From: Phorcus lineatus
Taxonomy: Eukaryota; Mollusca; Gastropoda; Trochida; Trochidae
Assembly (NCBI GenBank): GCA_921293015.1
Contig: OV121092.1
Span: 30,945,764-31,009,763 of the forward strand
Length of the DNA: 64,000 bases
Direction: 5' to 3'
Positions within the stretch are counted from its first letter, which is position 1; every line of letters begins with the position of its first letter. The notes beneath the pieces were generated by a model, which saw nothing but the letters and a program-made list of their open reading frames with translations, was not told where the DNA came from and made no database searches. A program made the translations under genes and the position numbers. Below are positions 13,216 through 26,300 of the stretch, one piece after another.

Positions 13216-14203
13216 TTAACTACAAATCTAACTCAGTAATATGTATCATTATTTTGTTTAGATTGAAATATGAATACAGTATGTCGTTATGTGTTAGTGG
13301 TCTCATGACTCTTAAGTGAAGAATATGTAACAGTTGTATTTGACATTTGAATATTGTATACATAATGAATAGAATTTCATCACAATTATGTGCCTGAAAC
13401 GACTACAGTACATTTTTATTTATCAAATGATAACTAAGAGAAAGCCAATGTTGTCTAATTTTATTTCAGAAATAACAGATCATTTGAATTGCTGTGTGAA
13501 TTTTTAAGCCTAGTTTCCTGTGAATAATTTTGTTTGATTACTGTGACTCTTTGATATTAAGCTGTTGTTCACTTTAACACAGACATGATTCTGAGTTTGT
13601 TTCTTGTCTAAGAAAAAACAACAGTTTATCAAATATATTATGATAAATTATGTTTTGCCAGAATACACATTTCATTAAGAATATAATAACTGACATTTAT
13701 GATAAATTTTGTCATGCAATGATTGAGATGGGCTATCTAATGAAGCGATCGGTCTAAGCGTTTACAAAACGATTGATTAATCCTTCAGATGATGGTGACA
13801 GTGCCAAACAACTATAAACCTTCTTATAAAAATTCAATTATAAAATCGAATAAAACAATCAAATGCTATCAAATTAAGTATTAAAGACACGAAAAAGCAT
13901 CATATTCAATTTGCAAGGAACAGCTGGATTTTATCCAATCAGTAGGGCGAAAGCACATGGCAGAACTTAAGATACATGTAGGTTGTTATTTGATGGTATA
14001 TTTGTAAATTAATCAAATTTTATTTTATCACGATTATTTTTCGGAACCTTTTTGATTTGTGTTGTAAGTCGATTATATACTTCTTGTATTAATAAGTCTT
14101 TCCCTTGGCACATTGAAGTTCGAAAAGATTCAACCAAAAAGACATTTAAATCTACGAAAGCATCTCGTAATTACGGGGACAATCTCTAGAATCAAGTCGT
14201 TAT
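13216..14203. other. gene-free interval
   Basis: AT-rich, nothing recognised. Confidence 0.45.
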
Positions 14204-14475
14204 GAAGTATAACTTCCTTAAGGGGCATTTTAGAAGCTGGATTGATGAAGACGAACGAGTTCTTATGGATAGTCAACTTCTTTATTGTATGGATTGCGAC
14301 GTATCGGTGTAGTTACTAACACCATATTATAAATATGTATCACTTGCTTGATAACGGTGTTAGTATCTACACCGAAACGTCGCAATCCATGCAATAAAGA
14401 AGTTGACTATCCATAAGAACTCGTTCGTCTTCATCAATCCAGCTTCTAAAATGCCCCTTAAGGAAGTTATACTTC
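14204..14475. mobile_element. fold-back element G, near-perfect 120-bp arms
   Basis: Left arm 14204-14323 and right arm 14356-14475 are reverse complements with only a few mismatches, separated by 32 bp. Arm landmarks are GAAGTATAACTTCCTTAAGG at the outside and a GGTGT…ACACC stem near the centre. A single, more decayed half-copy lies at about 36965-37105. No internal coding. It is a non-autonomous inverted-repeat element; superfamily unknown. Confidence 0.85.
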
Positions 14476-15140
14476 CTCTATAGATGACCGATTTGAGTAA
14501 GAGTAAGTTTGACCCCATAAAGACAATACATTTATCTCAAAAATTTTTCTTTGAAGAAATAATCATTTCGAGAAATGTGCAATTACCTCTTAAGGAATGC
14601 CAAGTTCAAAATAATAGTAACACAGGAACAAATGAGTTTTAGATCTGTAGTTCACGTAACATTTCAAAGTGTTACTCAGTGACTGCAAAATTGGAATCTC
14701 GTGATGCAGTCAATTAGACCACTGTCAACAAGTACATGTATGAGACATAATCTATTCGTTATCTCTTTATGCATGTCCAGTTGGAGCTGTTAGTATCACG
14801 GGAACAAATGACCTATAAATCGGTAGTTTTTAGCGATGTGGAGTACTCAGTGTTGTAAAATTATGTAGCGGCTATGACTGTAAAATACGTATCAATGCAC
14901 ATAAAATGCATATTTTGTTTTTAAGTATATTTTGGATAAGACAATCCCTAGGGTCACTATCGAACCATTCATAAGACATAAACAAACACTGACATTTTAA
15001 ATTATTTTAGATTCAGCTTTGATGCATGAATGAATGTCATATATAGGATTTGAATTGAATATATCTCACATTTCCATCTCTAAACGGTCACTTTATGAAA
15101 ATCGAATGAAATTACCAATCCGCATAAGCTTAAAACACAG
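14476..15140. other. gene-free interval
   Basis: AT-rich, nothing recognised. Confidence 0.45.
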
Positions 15141-15400
15141 GCCCAATGGGTACCACTAACCAATGAAACACTATCAACTACTTATTTCCTATCTGTAAGT
15201 TTTCAAGCATATCATTGACGTGATCAATGTGCACCAAAAGCTGTAGATTGCAACTTTAAGCCATAACCTTATTACTGTTCTAAACCAATTATCCCTGAAT
15301 TAAACATTTTTCAGAACAACTCAGATTTTCAAAGACACCTTTGATAACATGTGGCATATGTCACTCTACCAATTCAACGAGTTTTTCTATTGTTCTATTT
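15141..15400 (+). repeat. old MITE E relative
   Basis: The right-hand part (GACACCTTTGATAACATGTGGCA-like block and …CAACGAGT…) is alignable with the 3' end of MITE E at 12.5 kb. The left end cannot be placed securely. Confidence 0.45.
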
Positions 15401-16329
15401 GTTGCCTGAATGCTATTGTTCTAATGTTATTATGTGTCCTCCCTACATGCAATCATTATTGAGACTATTATTTTTCTTAGATGTTTTTAAATCCCCATGT
15501 TAAATGTCAAATCGTAACCGTGTGATGATTTGTTAACCAAATTTTACTTGAATACGGCTGTTGATTTGATTTAGTTGCAATGTCTTTTTATGCAATATTC
15601 ATCACAATTACCTAGAGCAGGCAACGTGAATACAGATTCACGAGAAATATATTTTTGCTTCGGGAACGTTCATTAGGTTAAAAATCTTAATGAATCGTTC
15701 AGGTCTATTAATAACCATTATTTACATATTAGCAATCGTTATGGCTGTCATGATATGAAGATATACTGTGTTCCCGTTCGCAAATGTGTGGACACTTTTT
15801 CTTCAGAAAATTCTTATGAGATCAGCTGTGGAGTTGTGTTATCTTCAAAAATCATCAGCCCAATCGCATCAATCCTCAATATCAAACACCAGGCTAGTAT
15901 CGTTGTCTATATTACTGGAAAAAATTCTTTCAATGAAGACAGGGATTACCCTTGGGCCTGAATGTGACTTTATCTAAATTGAGCAAACATAAATTGGAGG
16001 TCATGTAGGTAATCTGACCCCTACTAAGAAATCCGGACAAATACTGTTTTACTGAAGTGAATAATGATTATTATTAGGTTAAAAATTATATCCCAACTGT
16101 ACTTGTCATGTCAAACCGTAATCTGCTTTTATGCTGACTGGATTACATTTATTTGGAAATTTTGAAATAATTACATGAAGAAACAAATTAAAACTTGTTT
16201 TGAAATGTACGATGAATTAGAAGGACAGACGTCTCTATTCATCGCAAGTTGACCTTCAAATCCCATTATCGTGAGTAATTCATTCACTCCAGACACACAA
16301 TACTGATTTCACGCCTGCCATTAAAAGCA
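15401..16329. other. gene-free interval
   Basis: Nothing recognised. Overlapping frames at 15755-15977 have no family resemblance. Confidence 0.45.
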
Positions 16330-16610
16330 AGGTGAGGGGAGGTGATTTGGGGTTTAACGCCGCTTTCAAGAGTATTTCACTTATATCATGACTGCTAGTA
16401 TTATTCCAGGGGGAAAGCCCGTAACACCATCGTGGCTATGCATTGCGGTGAAACCTGCGAGCATCGGCTGGAACTAGTCAACCGTGAAATTCAGTGTAGC
16501 ATTGCACCCGAACCGTACTATGCCTAGAACATATCTCTACTGTAGACAAAGTCGCAGAGCCCCTGGCTCAAAATCGCCAGATGAATGTACTATTAATGGT
16601 CCCTTACAAT
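16330..16610 (-). mobile_element. SINE S1, diverged copy
   Basis: Reverse complement of the S1 consensus: GGTTTAACGCCGCTTTCAAG near the low end, then the GCATTGCGGTGAAACCTGCG block, then a decayed head. The A and B boxes are no longer recognisable, so the copy is transcriptionally dead. Confidence 0.82.
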
Positions 16611-16944
16611 ACTGTACAAATATTTATGGCACAATGACTTCCCCACCTTAAATATTGAAGACGAGTCAATACAAATATATGGATTGTAAATTAATGATGA
16701 TCATGAAATAAAAACACCCAAGAAAGTATGAGAGTGATTAGAAAAATTCTAAAATTAAAAAAAAAACTGTAAAGAATTTTCAAAAAAACAAATATGCTGA
16801 AATGGTGTATCGGGGAGACATCTGTTTTTACGAGTAAAAACACTTTCTAGTTCATCTTAGCAATATAAATTTATTTTGCTAATACAATGAAGGTAAAATG
16901 CGATAAAGGATAGTACTTAGCTTCACCCAAAGAAGACAGATAGC
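16611..16944. other. gene-free interval
   Basis: Nothing recognised. Confidence 0.4.
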
Positions 16945-17077
16945 CATATGGCGTGCACGGCTAAGTGGTGCATGTGGTGACGAACTTCATTGACACATAC
17001 TGGCTGACCGAAGTAATTCAGCGTCTTGGGATTCCACCTCCGGGAATATCTTCACAGTCATCAGTCATTGACTTGGC
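16945..17077. repeat. dispersed repeat H, copy 2
   Basis: Alignable with 6220-6352 in the same orientation, with shared GTGCATGTGGTGA-type and TCTTCACAGTCATCA-type blocks. Confidence 0.6.
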
Positions 17078-20000
17078 TTTGGTATCTTATTTGGCTCATC
17101 GGACAATGCTCTCATAAATATTGATCCTTTTAACACATTTCATGTCAAGTAAATTTATCATTGCATATAAATCAACATGATATGTAGCTTTAATTTTTTT
17201 TTAAAATTATAAATGTTTTTACATTACCATTTATTGTCAATTTTCGACATAACATGTAAACTTAGGATATTCAAGACGGAAAAACTAAATTGACGATTTA
17301 AAAAATATTACAACACATGGTTCATTTCAGTTGTTAAATTTTGATTTGATATCTTATGATTGACACACAATGATTTAAGATGAAAATCCTCTCGTTGATA
17401 GGGTGAGCAAAATGTATTATGTTCCGTTTTGATTGAATGTTTTCAGCTGATAGAAACATCCGATGCTATTTGTTTAAAAGAATAACATAATCTATCAAAT
17501 GCAGAAATACATTTAACAGAAACTATTAAGATGGTTGACGCCAGAGAATAATACACGATAACATATCAATTACAGAACTAGTATTTTGTTTCAAGTATTT
17601 CTTTCCATTTGGTTTCATTTATCTTTGAATGTCTCTGAATGATATTGGATTGAAACATTAATGCTGATATGTTAATTTAATATAAAACATGTTTTATTAT
17701 TGAACAATTTACGTCACAGGGTATCAGATTGAAGAAATCATTAATTTACCAAACTGTCAGTTTCTATTAGATAATGGTGAATGAATATTCCACATTTCTT
17801 CTGAAAACAACTTCTCCTTAGCTGCAAGTAAAATATTCTAGTAAACCAAGCTTCTTTCAATTATGTTTTTTTCAGGTACAGAAAAAATTGATTGAAATCA
17901 CCAATAAACTTTTTCTATGTCACTCTCATTTTAATATTGTTGATGACAGTTGACAGGAGTGTTGCCAATTAACGGAATGAAGGAAAGGGGTCAAAATCAG
18001 TTCAAGAAATGTCATTCATGAAGGAGCTTTTCTTGAAATAAACCAGTAGAATATGAACTTTAATATTCTTTAACATACCTAATCAAAGTAACTGATGTCA
18101 GAATTGAAATTCATTCTAAAATAGTTAATTCTTGATAAGTGCGGTGTAATTTATTTCAGCCGAATAAGAAGATTCTTTGGACACTTCAATGTAGCTTATA
18201 AATCAGGAAACATCCTTGAAGAATTTATTTAGTATGTTTCGAACTGCCAGAACATCATTATCAAAGTTTGGTGACTTTCTATCTTATAGTATTGATTTCC
18301 ACTCTGCATTGAAAAGGACCTGGTTTCAAAATGAAAGCAATAACCATCGATGTGGCCTTTACAGGTTTATTCTATCTGTGTCAATGTTAAGATGTCATAT
18401 GTCATATAATATGTCATTTTAATGTCTCTTGCAAATGAATTCTCAACAAAACAAACTAAGACAAACGATGCTTACAATTTGCCCTTTGGTATGATTTTTT
18501 TTTAATTATAGACGCCAAATTGAAATATCTATAAAATGAAAAATATACTTTACTACAAATCTTAACGTCACGCACGACTTTCAAATGCAATTTCAGTGGC
18601 ATTAAATGACTTTTAGTCATACTTTCACTTTTCTTCTTTACTGAGATGTATAATAACAACTACTTTTGTATTATACAATTGATTATTTGATTTCTGTCAC
18701 GTTGATATAGATTAAGAATGTTTGAGTTTGCGACAAACGTTACTTGAAACTTTACATCATTATATTTGTTACAACCATAGATATACTAGAAGAATGCTTG
18801 AACTCAGTTTCAGATTTTAACATTTTAATGTGTATGAAATGAGTTTTGATTCATAAGGATACGGAACAGATATTTCGTTAGATCCATCACATTACCTTAC
18901 AGATTACAATTGCTCGTCGTTCGGTTATTCAATATTCATTATCATGGGAAGGAATGATTTATCACCTTGTCACTGAAAGCAAAATTAATAAGAAAACATT
19001 AATACTCATATCTCATTTACATATATCACAAATTAATTTGTGGTATGTCAAAAGTTCTATAAACATAGATTTTTCATTGTTGTTGATGAGACCGCCAAAT
19101 CACATCTCATCCTTAGAAGTTGGCCATTTTTCAAATAACCTCTTATTAACATTAATCAATTTAATATCCAATATATATCACGAACATAAATGATGACGTT
19201 CATAAGGTATATTTCAAGTAATGAGCATGTTGTTACATACTATGTGAAATGCTTAACAAATGTTTACTTAAAAGCAGAAAAGTAACTGACAATTGCTTAA
19301 GTCATTACCAAATGAGTACAATAGAAATGAGAAATGATTTAGATGGCAAATACTGAAATAACAATCTAAAGTCAGAGAAAACAGACATGCTCATATCGGT
19401 AAGGCATCGAAGTATCATTTTTATGAATTTGTCAGTCAACTAAGCAATTCATTTTAAGTATAAAGTCTCATTTTAATTATGATAACTGTTATCAATTAAT
19501 TTATATAATGTTAACGAATGGTCGAAAATGGTGTACATCAACATTTCATGAAGATACAAACGTGTGGTGTATTTATTTTTCGTTTGTCAGTGTAACAATT
19601 CATAAGTAAAACTAAAACTTCTCTAATTTTTGTTAATTTTACATGATGCAATGTTTTGTTAAACTATATATTTTCAGAATACCTGCTGTTTTCCTTTGAG
19701 GATACAATTTCCTCACACAAACCTGTACTTGCATTTTACGCCTCCATAAATCATGTAAATAACTCAGAACTGTTGAATGTCAGGAAAGCTATGTGAGTCA
19801 AGAGGAAGCTTCATAAAAAGCCAATATGTAGATATGTTAAAAAAATAGGACTTACGAATTAAAAAATAATGGGCAATGTATAATAATCTGACAATTGAAA
19901 ATGTTCGATCCATAGAGATACGGACGTTTGTAAATGTATGACCGTGTGATTTTTAAATTGTTTCTTAATTTATATGTTTTATTGTACCTTTGCTTGTTCA

Positions 20001-22780
20001 CCTGAAAGCTACTATATTATGCATTTTTGTAATTCTGTTAGTACCATCTACTCTCCAGTCTACCAAGAATACAGGAACAAAGAAAAATCCATTATTCCTG
20101 GCTATATACTATCAGGAATATTACGTCTTAAAGGTTGAACTGTTTTATAAATTTGTAAGTCTGGGGAAATAATGATGACTAATTACTTAGTGATTGCTCG
20201 TGTACAAGTACAATTTTATCCTCATTTAAGTGAAAAGAAGATGATGATGGTTTGTTTCCATGACACCATCTTAAATGTTTTTAAATCTCTTAGCATTGAT
20301 GTATTTCAGTGCAATAAATATTTCCTAACATTAACAAAAACATTTGATTTAATCTTCTAGCTGAAAATGTCAGAGTCATGGAAGACCTTTGTCGTGTCAA
20401 AGTGACTATTATCAAACAAACAATTACAAATAACGTCAAATGAAATACTTAGGAGACAAGTGAAGATCATCCAGATCCATATAGATGGACATCTCAAGTG
20501 GAAAAAGAAAGTCACATGCCAGAAATGAGATATTATATTACATTGTATTTCATAAAACTCTTTTCTAACCAGTGTCTTATTTCATAAAACTCTTTTCTAA
20601 CCAATCTGAGTTAGTAAAAAGTTGTTTAACGTTTTATGGTTTCATTTGATTAATAATGATTTCTAGAAAGCAACTGATCATGTTGTTTTCAGAAATGGAC
20701 TTTCAACAACTTTCATGGAATTTCAACATAAATTTGTTTTGCAATTTTGACACAACCGGTAATTCTATGTGTATAAACATTCATAATTCTTTGCTTTTAT
20801 AGTTTTCATGTTTTCATTCATCAAAGTTTCTTTTATTCATTATGTTATCATACAACGTCATTCTGCATTCATTTTGCGAAAAAATCCTGACAACATTACT
20901 CAAGAAGATGATTTTGTTTCTAATGTGCACATTGATACATGCAAATTAACAGCGTAATGATTTTCGCGGTAGAGTGACATAACATAAATCCTCCTTGTGC
21001 TTCAAGTTAACCTATATAGTGAAAATAACTAATATCGGTGGCAGATTCAAATTTACATACTTTTGTCTTAGCTTTCTCGCGTGCTCATGAGCCTATCTCA
21101 CTTGGATACGGGAATTGCTTCCATTTATAATGCAAATAGCAGCATGCGTAAATAAAGCAGGATTGATAAAAATTACTGAACTTTAATCTGTATATATTCG
21201 TATCCGAAATAATCAAGCAACATGTAAGAAACAGCGAAGATGAATATCAAGTAATTGAACATCCGATTCAATCTGTCTTGGGTTCCCTTGAGTAAAATAT
21301 GAAATCACTCAGTTCTTTTCAGTAAAGTATGTTTTTCGGTAGATTTCACCACGGAAGTGAGTTGTTTGGCACTGTTTGATCATGAATGTCACGAAATAGC
21401 TGCACAAGTGCGACTGTCATCGCTTCAACTTATTGTTTATGTTTGTATCAGCATACGTTTGTATTTTGCTGAATCTATGCGTTTGTGCAGGCTTTCGAAA
21501 TAATAAAGCATGTGACGTCACTGTAACATTTTAAAGAAGAAGAAGTTCCAACACTTGACCTTTGTGATTTGCATTGGTATCCTCCACATTGACCTTGTTT
21601 ATGATATATAGCTACATGTACATATACTTAAATTATATTGTGAATTCAGAGTCTTGCGCCTGTGGTATCCTCATATGACCCCATTGGATGTCGAAAATAT
21701 CCATTGACTTTATAATGCCAAGAACACGACCCATTGTATGATAAAGTTAAATATTAACAAGTCCTGAAAAAACGATTATGCTATTGCACTATTTAAGACG
21801 TACGTTTTCCACAAACAAAATAACTGATGTAGGATATATCAAGGATTGCTTTACATGTTTTGTGCCACTGTGGATGTAAAACAGCAACAAACTGTATAAA
21901 ACCGTTTTAATCAGCCCTGACGCTCATGCAATCGAACTTTGTCTCAACTTCAGCCCGCTTTTTGTATATTAACCTTCATTAGCATATCAAGAAACATTCA
22001 AAATGGTTCCCGCATTCATACCCATCGTCCTATCAAACTTCAGGACTTAAAATTAAGAGTTATGGGGGAAGGTATTAACTAATCATTTCTATTTGGAATG
22101 TTATCAAGTTATCAACGCTCTTTTTTAAATGATAAAATATGTATATTTCTTATTTTGAAACAGAACCAAAGTTATGCGCCGTTGTCTTAATCGAACTGGC
22201 CGTATATAGGTGTAACAAAATCATTTTAGATTATGTTTTTGAATCAACTTCAGTTGAAAGGAATGAGTCATTGGCTCCTATTATATACAAAGGCAAAACA
22301 GCCCATTATTTCAGAAGTTTCCTAAAAAGGAGTAATGAAGCAAAAAACTCTGTTAAATCCATTTTCTCCAACTTTAACAACTATCATCTCTTGTTCCATT
22401 TAGACAATTTACATCTATCAAAACCTTTGTGTTATTGACCTACGAGCACGGCTAATTAAGACCTTTTTGGTGGTGAAAAAAGGTGTTCTGTGAGGAAGAA
22501 AATTATCATTCTCAAGGGAGTTGTATCAAAACTAATATCAAAAATACTTTTATATAAACAAAAACATCATTGGTCTTGACAAGCTGATTGCATTAACGTC
22601 ACGAGTATAGATATGAAGAATGACGAGTTACATACTAATCGCACTAAATACTCCCAACAAAGTTCCATCAACCAACCACTGCAAAATAGTCTCAGACTAA
22701 AATATCAACCATTTATATGCTAAAATTTATATAAATCGATTGCTTGTCGTCAGTACAGCTTTGCAAAGAGAGGTCGGGGA
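17078..22780. other. gene-free interval
   Basis: AT-rich sequence with no supported gene. A 32-bp unit (ATTTCATAAAACTCTTTTCT…) occurs twice in tandem at about 20545-20610. The 99-residue frame at 22139-22438 has no recognisable family and no shared copy in the window, so it is not called as a gene. Confidence 0.5.
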
Positions 22781-22793
22781 TCCTTTGAAGACA

Positions 22794-23099
22794 GGGCGGG
22801 ATAGCGCAGTGGTTAGCGCGTTCGGCTTCGGATCAGGAGGTCCGTGGTTCGAATCCCGCCAGGGGCTCGGCAACTTTGTCTGCAGTAGAGAACTGTTCTA
22901 CACGCAGTCAGGTTTGGGTGCAATGCTACACTGAAATTCAGCGCAGTACCACCCATGGTTCGCTAGTTCCAGCCGATGCTCGCAGGTTTCGCCGCAATGC
23001 ATAGCCACAATGGTGTTGCGGGCTTTCTCCCTGCACTAATACTAGCAGCCGCGATATAAGTGAAATAATCTTGAAAGCGGCGTTAAACACCAACTCACC
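22794..23099 (+). mobile_element. full-length tRNA-derived SINE S1
   Basis: The best copy of the family, 306 bp. The tRNA-like head has an A box (TAGCGCAGTGGTTAGCGCG) and a B box (GGTTCGAATCCC), the pol III internal promoter. The central body is followed by the 3' domain GAAAGCGGCGTTAAAC and a short tail. An exact 13-bp target-site duplication TCCTTTGAAGACA flanks it at 22781-22793 and 23100-23112, which fixes both ends. The head is not a functional tRNA: there is no 3' acceptor stem partner and it continues into the SINE body. Pol III promoter boxes look intact, so this copy could be transcribed. Confidence 0.95.
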
Positions 23100-23249
23100 T
23101 CCTTTGAAGACATGAAGTTTTTAAAAACATGACAGCTCTCGATGAGGTCAATATCAAATGTTATACACGTCTAGGGAAGTCACGATATTTTAGGGTGTTA
23201 TTTACTGTCTAAACCCCTACAAGAAGTACCCTGGCCATTTTGGTTTCAC

Positions 23250-23306
23250 CGATGTTCCAGCCGATGCTCGCAGGTTTCACCGCAATGCACGCGGCGTTAA
23301 ACCTAA
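23250..23306 (+). mobile_element. SINE S1 fragment with internal deletion
   Basis: The block CAGCCGATGCTCGCAGGTTT is directly joined to GCGGCGTTAAACC, so about 90 bp of the normal body is missing. It lies only 150 bp downstream of the full-length copy. Confidence 0.75.
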
Positions 23307-26300
23307 AATCAGTTTAGTTCTATAATGCACTTGTCGCAAACACAGACTTTCACAATTGTATGATTTTAACTGAATGGTGCTCGACCAATTTATTTATGTA
23401 AATTTTCCGGTATTGAGTACAGATGACATAAGGTAAAGATATTCATCTTATTTACTCAAATATTGTGATGATTCGTGCGACTCTGACTTCAGACATGTTG
23501 TTGCAGGCAACGTATTGTAGATTAAAAACCCAAAGAGAGAATTTAAGGTTTTCTTCAAATAATCGTATTGGAGGAAACGTGTGTAATGACATGGTGCAGC
23601 CCACTTTTATCTTAGACCTTTCTAAAGTAGACTAAGTGTTTTGTAAAAGGTTTTCAGTTTCAAAAGTTTCATTTATATAGGGACAAAGATTCAATGTACA
23701 TGTTAAAAGCCACCACCCATCATCATTGCAGGAAGCGTGTCGGCGTGGTGTCATTGTTTGCGTAGTCGTTATTGAAGTCTAACTAATCTGTACCTATTAA
23801 ATGTGTCAATGTTTAGGGTCAATGACTAGCGTTTGGTGTAGTACTTTTGTTCTAATAAACCATCTGTAACGTTCCACTTAAATACTTAATAAGAACTAAA
23901 TATCAGATGTGTTTTGTATGAAATGGCTTCTGGTACTCCGTGACAAAGTCGTCAAAATATTAGAATTTAATGTGCGAGCTTTTAGAGCTAATTGTCAACC
24001 ATTTATAATGTGCGGGAACACATGTCGTGTGATGTACATGATGTTTAGCAATTCCCTGTTGACCACAATCAGTAAATTCAGCATCATGCGGCGTGTTTCA
24101 CTGGATGGATGGGTAGCCCGGTCCATTTGTGGGAAATTGAATTTGAAGGTTTGATTCCCTGCCGAACACTGAACTGTTGTGGTGTCATAGTGATTAAGTG
24201 ACTACGTTCGAAGCATGTTTCTGTGCCAACAGCGGCAACTGAGTACCTCGTATGAAACGATGGTAGTTTTAATGTGAATCCATTTGGATGGCAGAGCTCT
24301 TTTTAATCTCCTCAAGGCAATAGGCTAGTAAAACTAGCTATATCAAATGACTAACATCCAGCAATAGCCTTGATGATGAATTCGTTGAGATCGATGTATT
24401 AGCTTCAATCTCTTTGCAGAAGGACATTTCATAGGCTTAAAATAACATGCTAACTATAGACATGAAGAACTAGCTGTCAGAGGGACGTGACTATATTTTC
24501 TTGCAATTTCATCTCACACTCTTATGTTGACAATTAATCGGGTTGGCAAGATTTTCTTTGGAATTCAATTCCAATTTTTAAAAACTAAGCGTTTCCAACT
24601 CCCTTTTCCATTTCCTCATTTCCTCATTCTCTGATAGTATTTTATAGCATGACTCTAGGGCGGCTAATTATGGTACAAAAATACAATTAGAACGTATGTA
24701 AACATATTCTTCTGGTAACCCGGCCCTTCATGAAGAAAAGATTCACGGCCTTACACAGTTACATAAAAATATGTTGTAAGTAAAATTTCTCGGATCAAAT
24801 ATATAAACATCTTATCCTTATAGATTTCTTGCATTGTATCTCAAAACATTTCCACTTACTTATCGAATGTTTTACTTTTTGAAGACTAACATTGTCAATC
24901 AGTCCTTCTGTAAAATTATATGTAAGTGCTGACTTCAATCAGATGAAATAACATCATTTGATTTATGATTTGAAATATTGCAAGCCTGACTTGCATATAT
25001 GAAGTATAGTACAAGTGTAGTGCAATTATTAATACAACTAATGTGCAAATGTGACGAGATTATTGTCCCTTAACATTAATGTAAATAATAAGTTATTAAA
25101 TGTGTGTGTGATCATGTTGATAATGATTAAGCTGTAGTTATATGATCGAGAAATCCGAAACGAAAGATAAGTTTCAAACTATCTTTACTGTTTAAATTTA
25201 AAGTACATGTTATGTATTTGGCATATTTTCATACGTGAAAAACATTTAAGTAGATATATTTTTAAAAGAAATTATCTAAAACATTTCAAAATGTTTAAGG
25301 TGATTTGTATCCTTATCGTTTTTTTTACGAAATGAGTGTTCAGAGACTAATTTATAACGACAATGAAACAAAAACGTATTGCTTTCTTTAATGAAAGAAT
25401 AAGATGTTGGGATAAATTACCACAAGCATATTTTGGTACAGCTGTAATGAGAATATATGCTTTCCGTTCTCTTAGCATTTATACATTAGAAATAAACACT
25501 TTATACTCATTCTAATTAGATGTCAATTAAACACTCTGTTTATTGCGGGTCTAAGTTTGACATTAAAATTCACTGTGATATTAAAGTTTGAGTACAACTG
25601 CGACTTGACAATCTGAACAGATGTTAGTATGTTCTGAAAATCACCCATTTGTGACGGTTATCCAAAAACCTTTTAAAAAAATGCGTTTCTTTATAGTTGA
25701 ACCTTAATAAATGAACCTTAACGGATAAATGAGATTGTTTTGATGTTGGTTGCTATGACAGGGATAATATGGTGATATGTGTGCTGAATTTAGGTTTAGT
25801 AGTTATAGTGGCGCTTTCTATGGGGAAGAAGATACCAGGTATCATGAGAATTTAATATCAGCAGGTGGTAATCGTGGGTGTGTGTCTCATACTCTCTCGA
25901 TGTCACTTACTGCATCATTTGGGCACAGTTGCTAAACATATATGAAGATAGTATTACTTGAAGGACGGCTTGGGTTATTTCTAGGAAGCTTTTTCGAGGT
26001 TTGGATTAACGATGATGTTGAAAAGGCCTTTGAAATAGTCTAGTGCTTGTTAAAGAAGCAATAACACTTTTCTCTAGATCCATAAAGTGATCTCACTAAA
26101 ACTTCCAATAGCAAGAACATTTCTTTTAGTCAAGAGAAGCAGTTAAAAAACTAACGTTCCATGATAAGCTCAGCTATGCGAATCCCTACCTTAAATGATT
26201 ACAAGGAGTTTAAACAATATCGCCGTCAGTCTTTTTTGCTGTGTATTTGATTATTTTGTCTACATCAAGGAATGATTGGGTTGAGTAATGAGACAGGTAA

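Noticed and set aside
22139-22438. 99-residue plus-strand frame
   Set aside because: No domain or motif recognised, AT-rich composition, and no splice context; may be chance.
22798-22870. tRNA gene
   Set aside because: A and B boxes are present, but the sequence continues into the SINE body without an acceptor-stem partner, and the same head recurs in other SINE copies.
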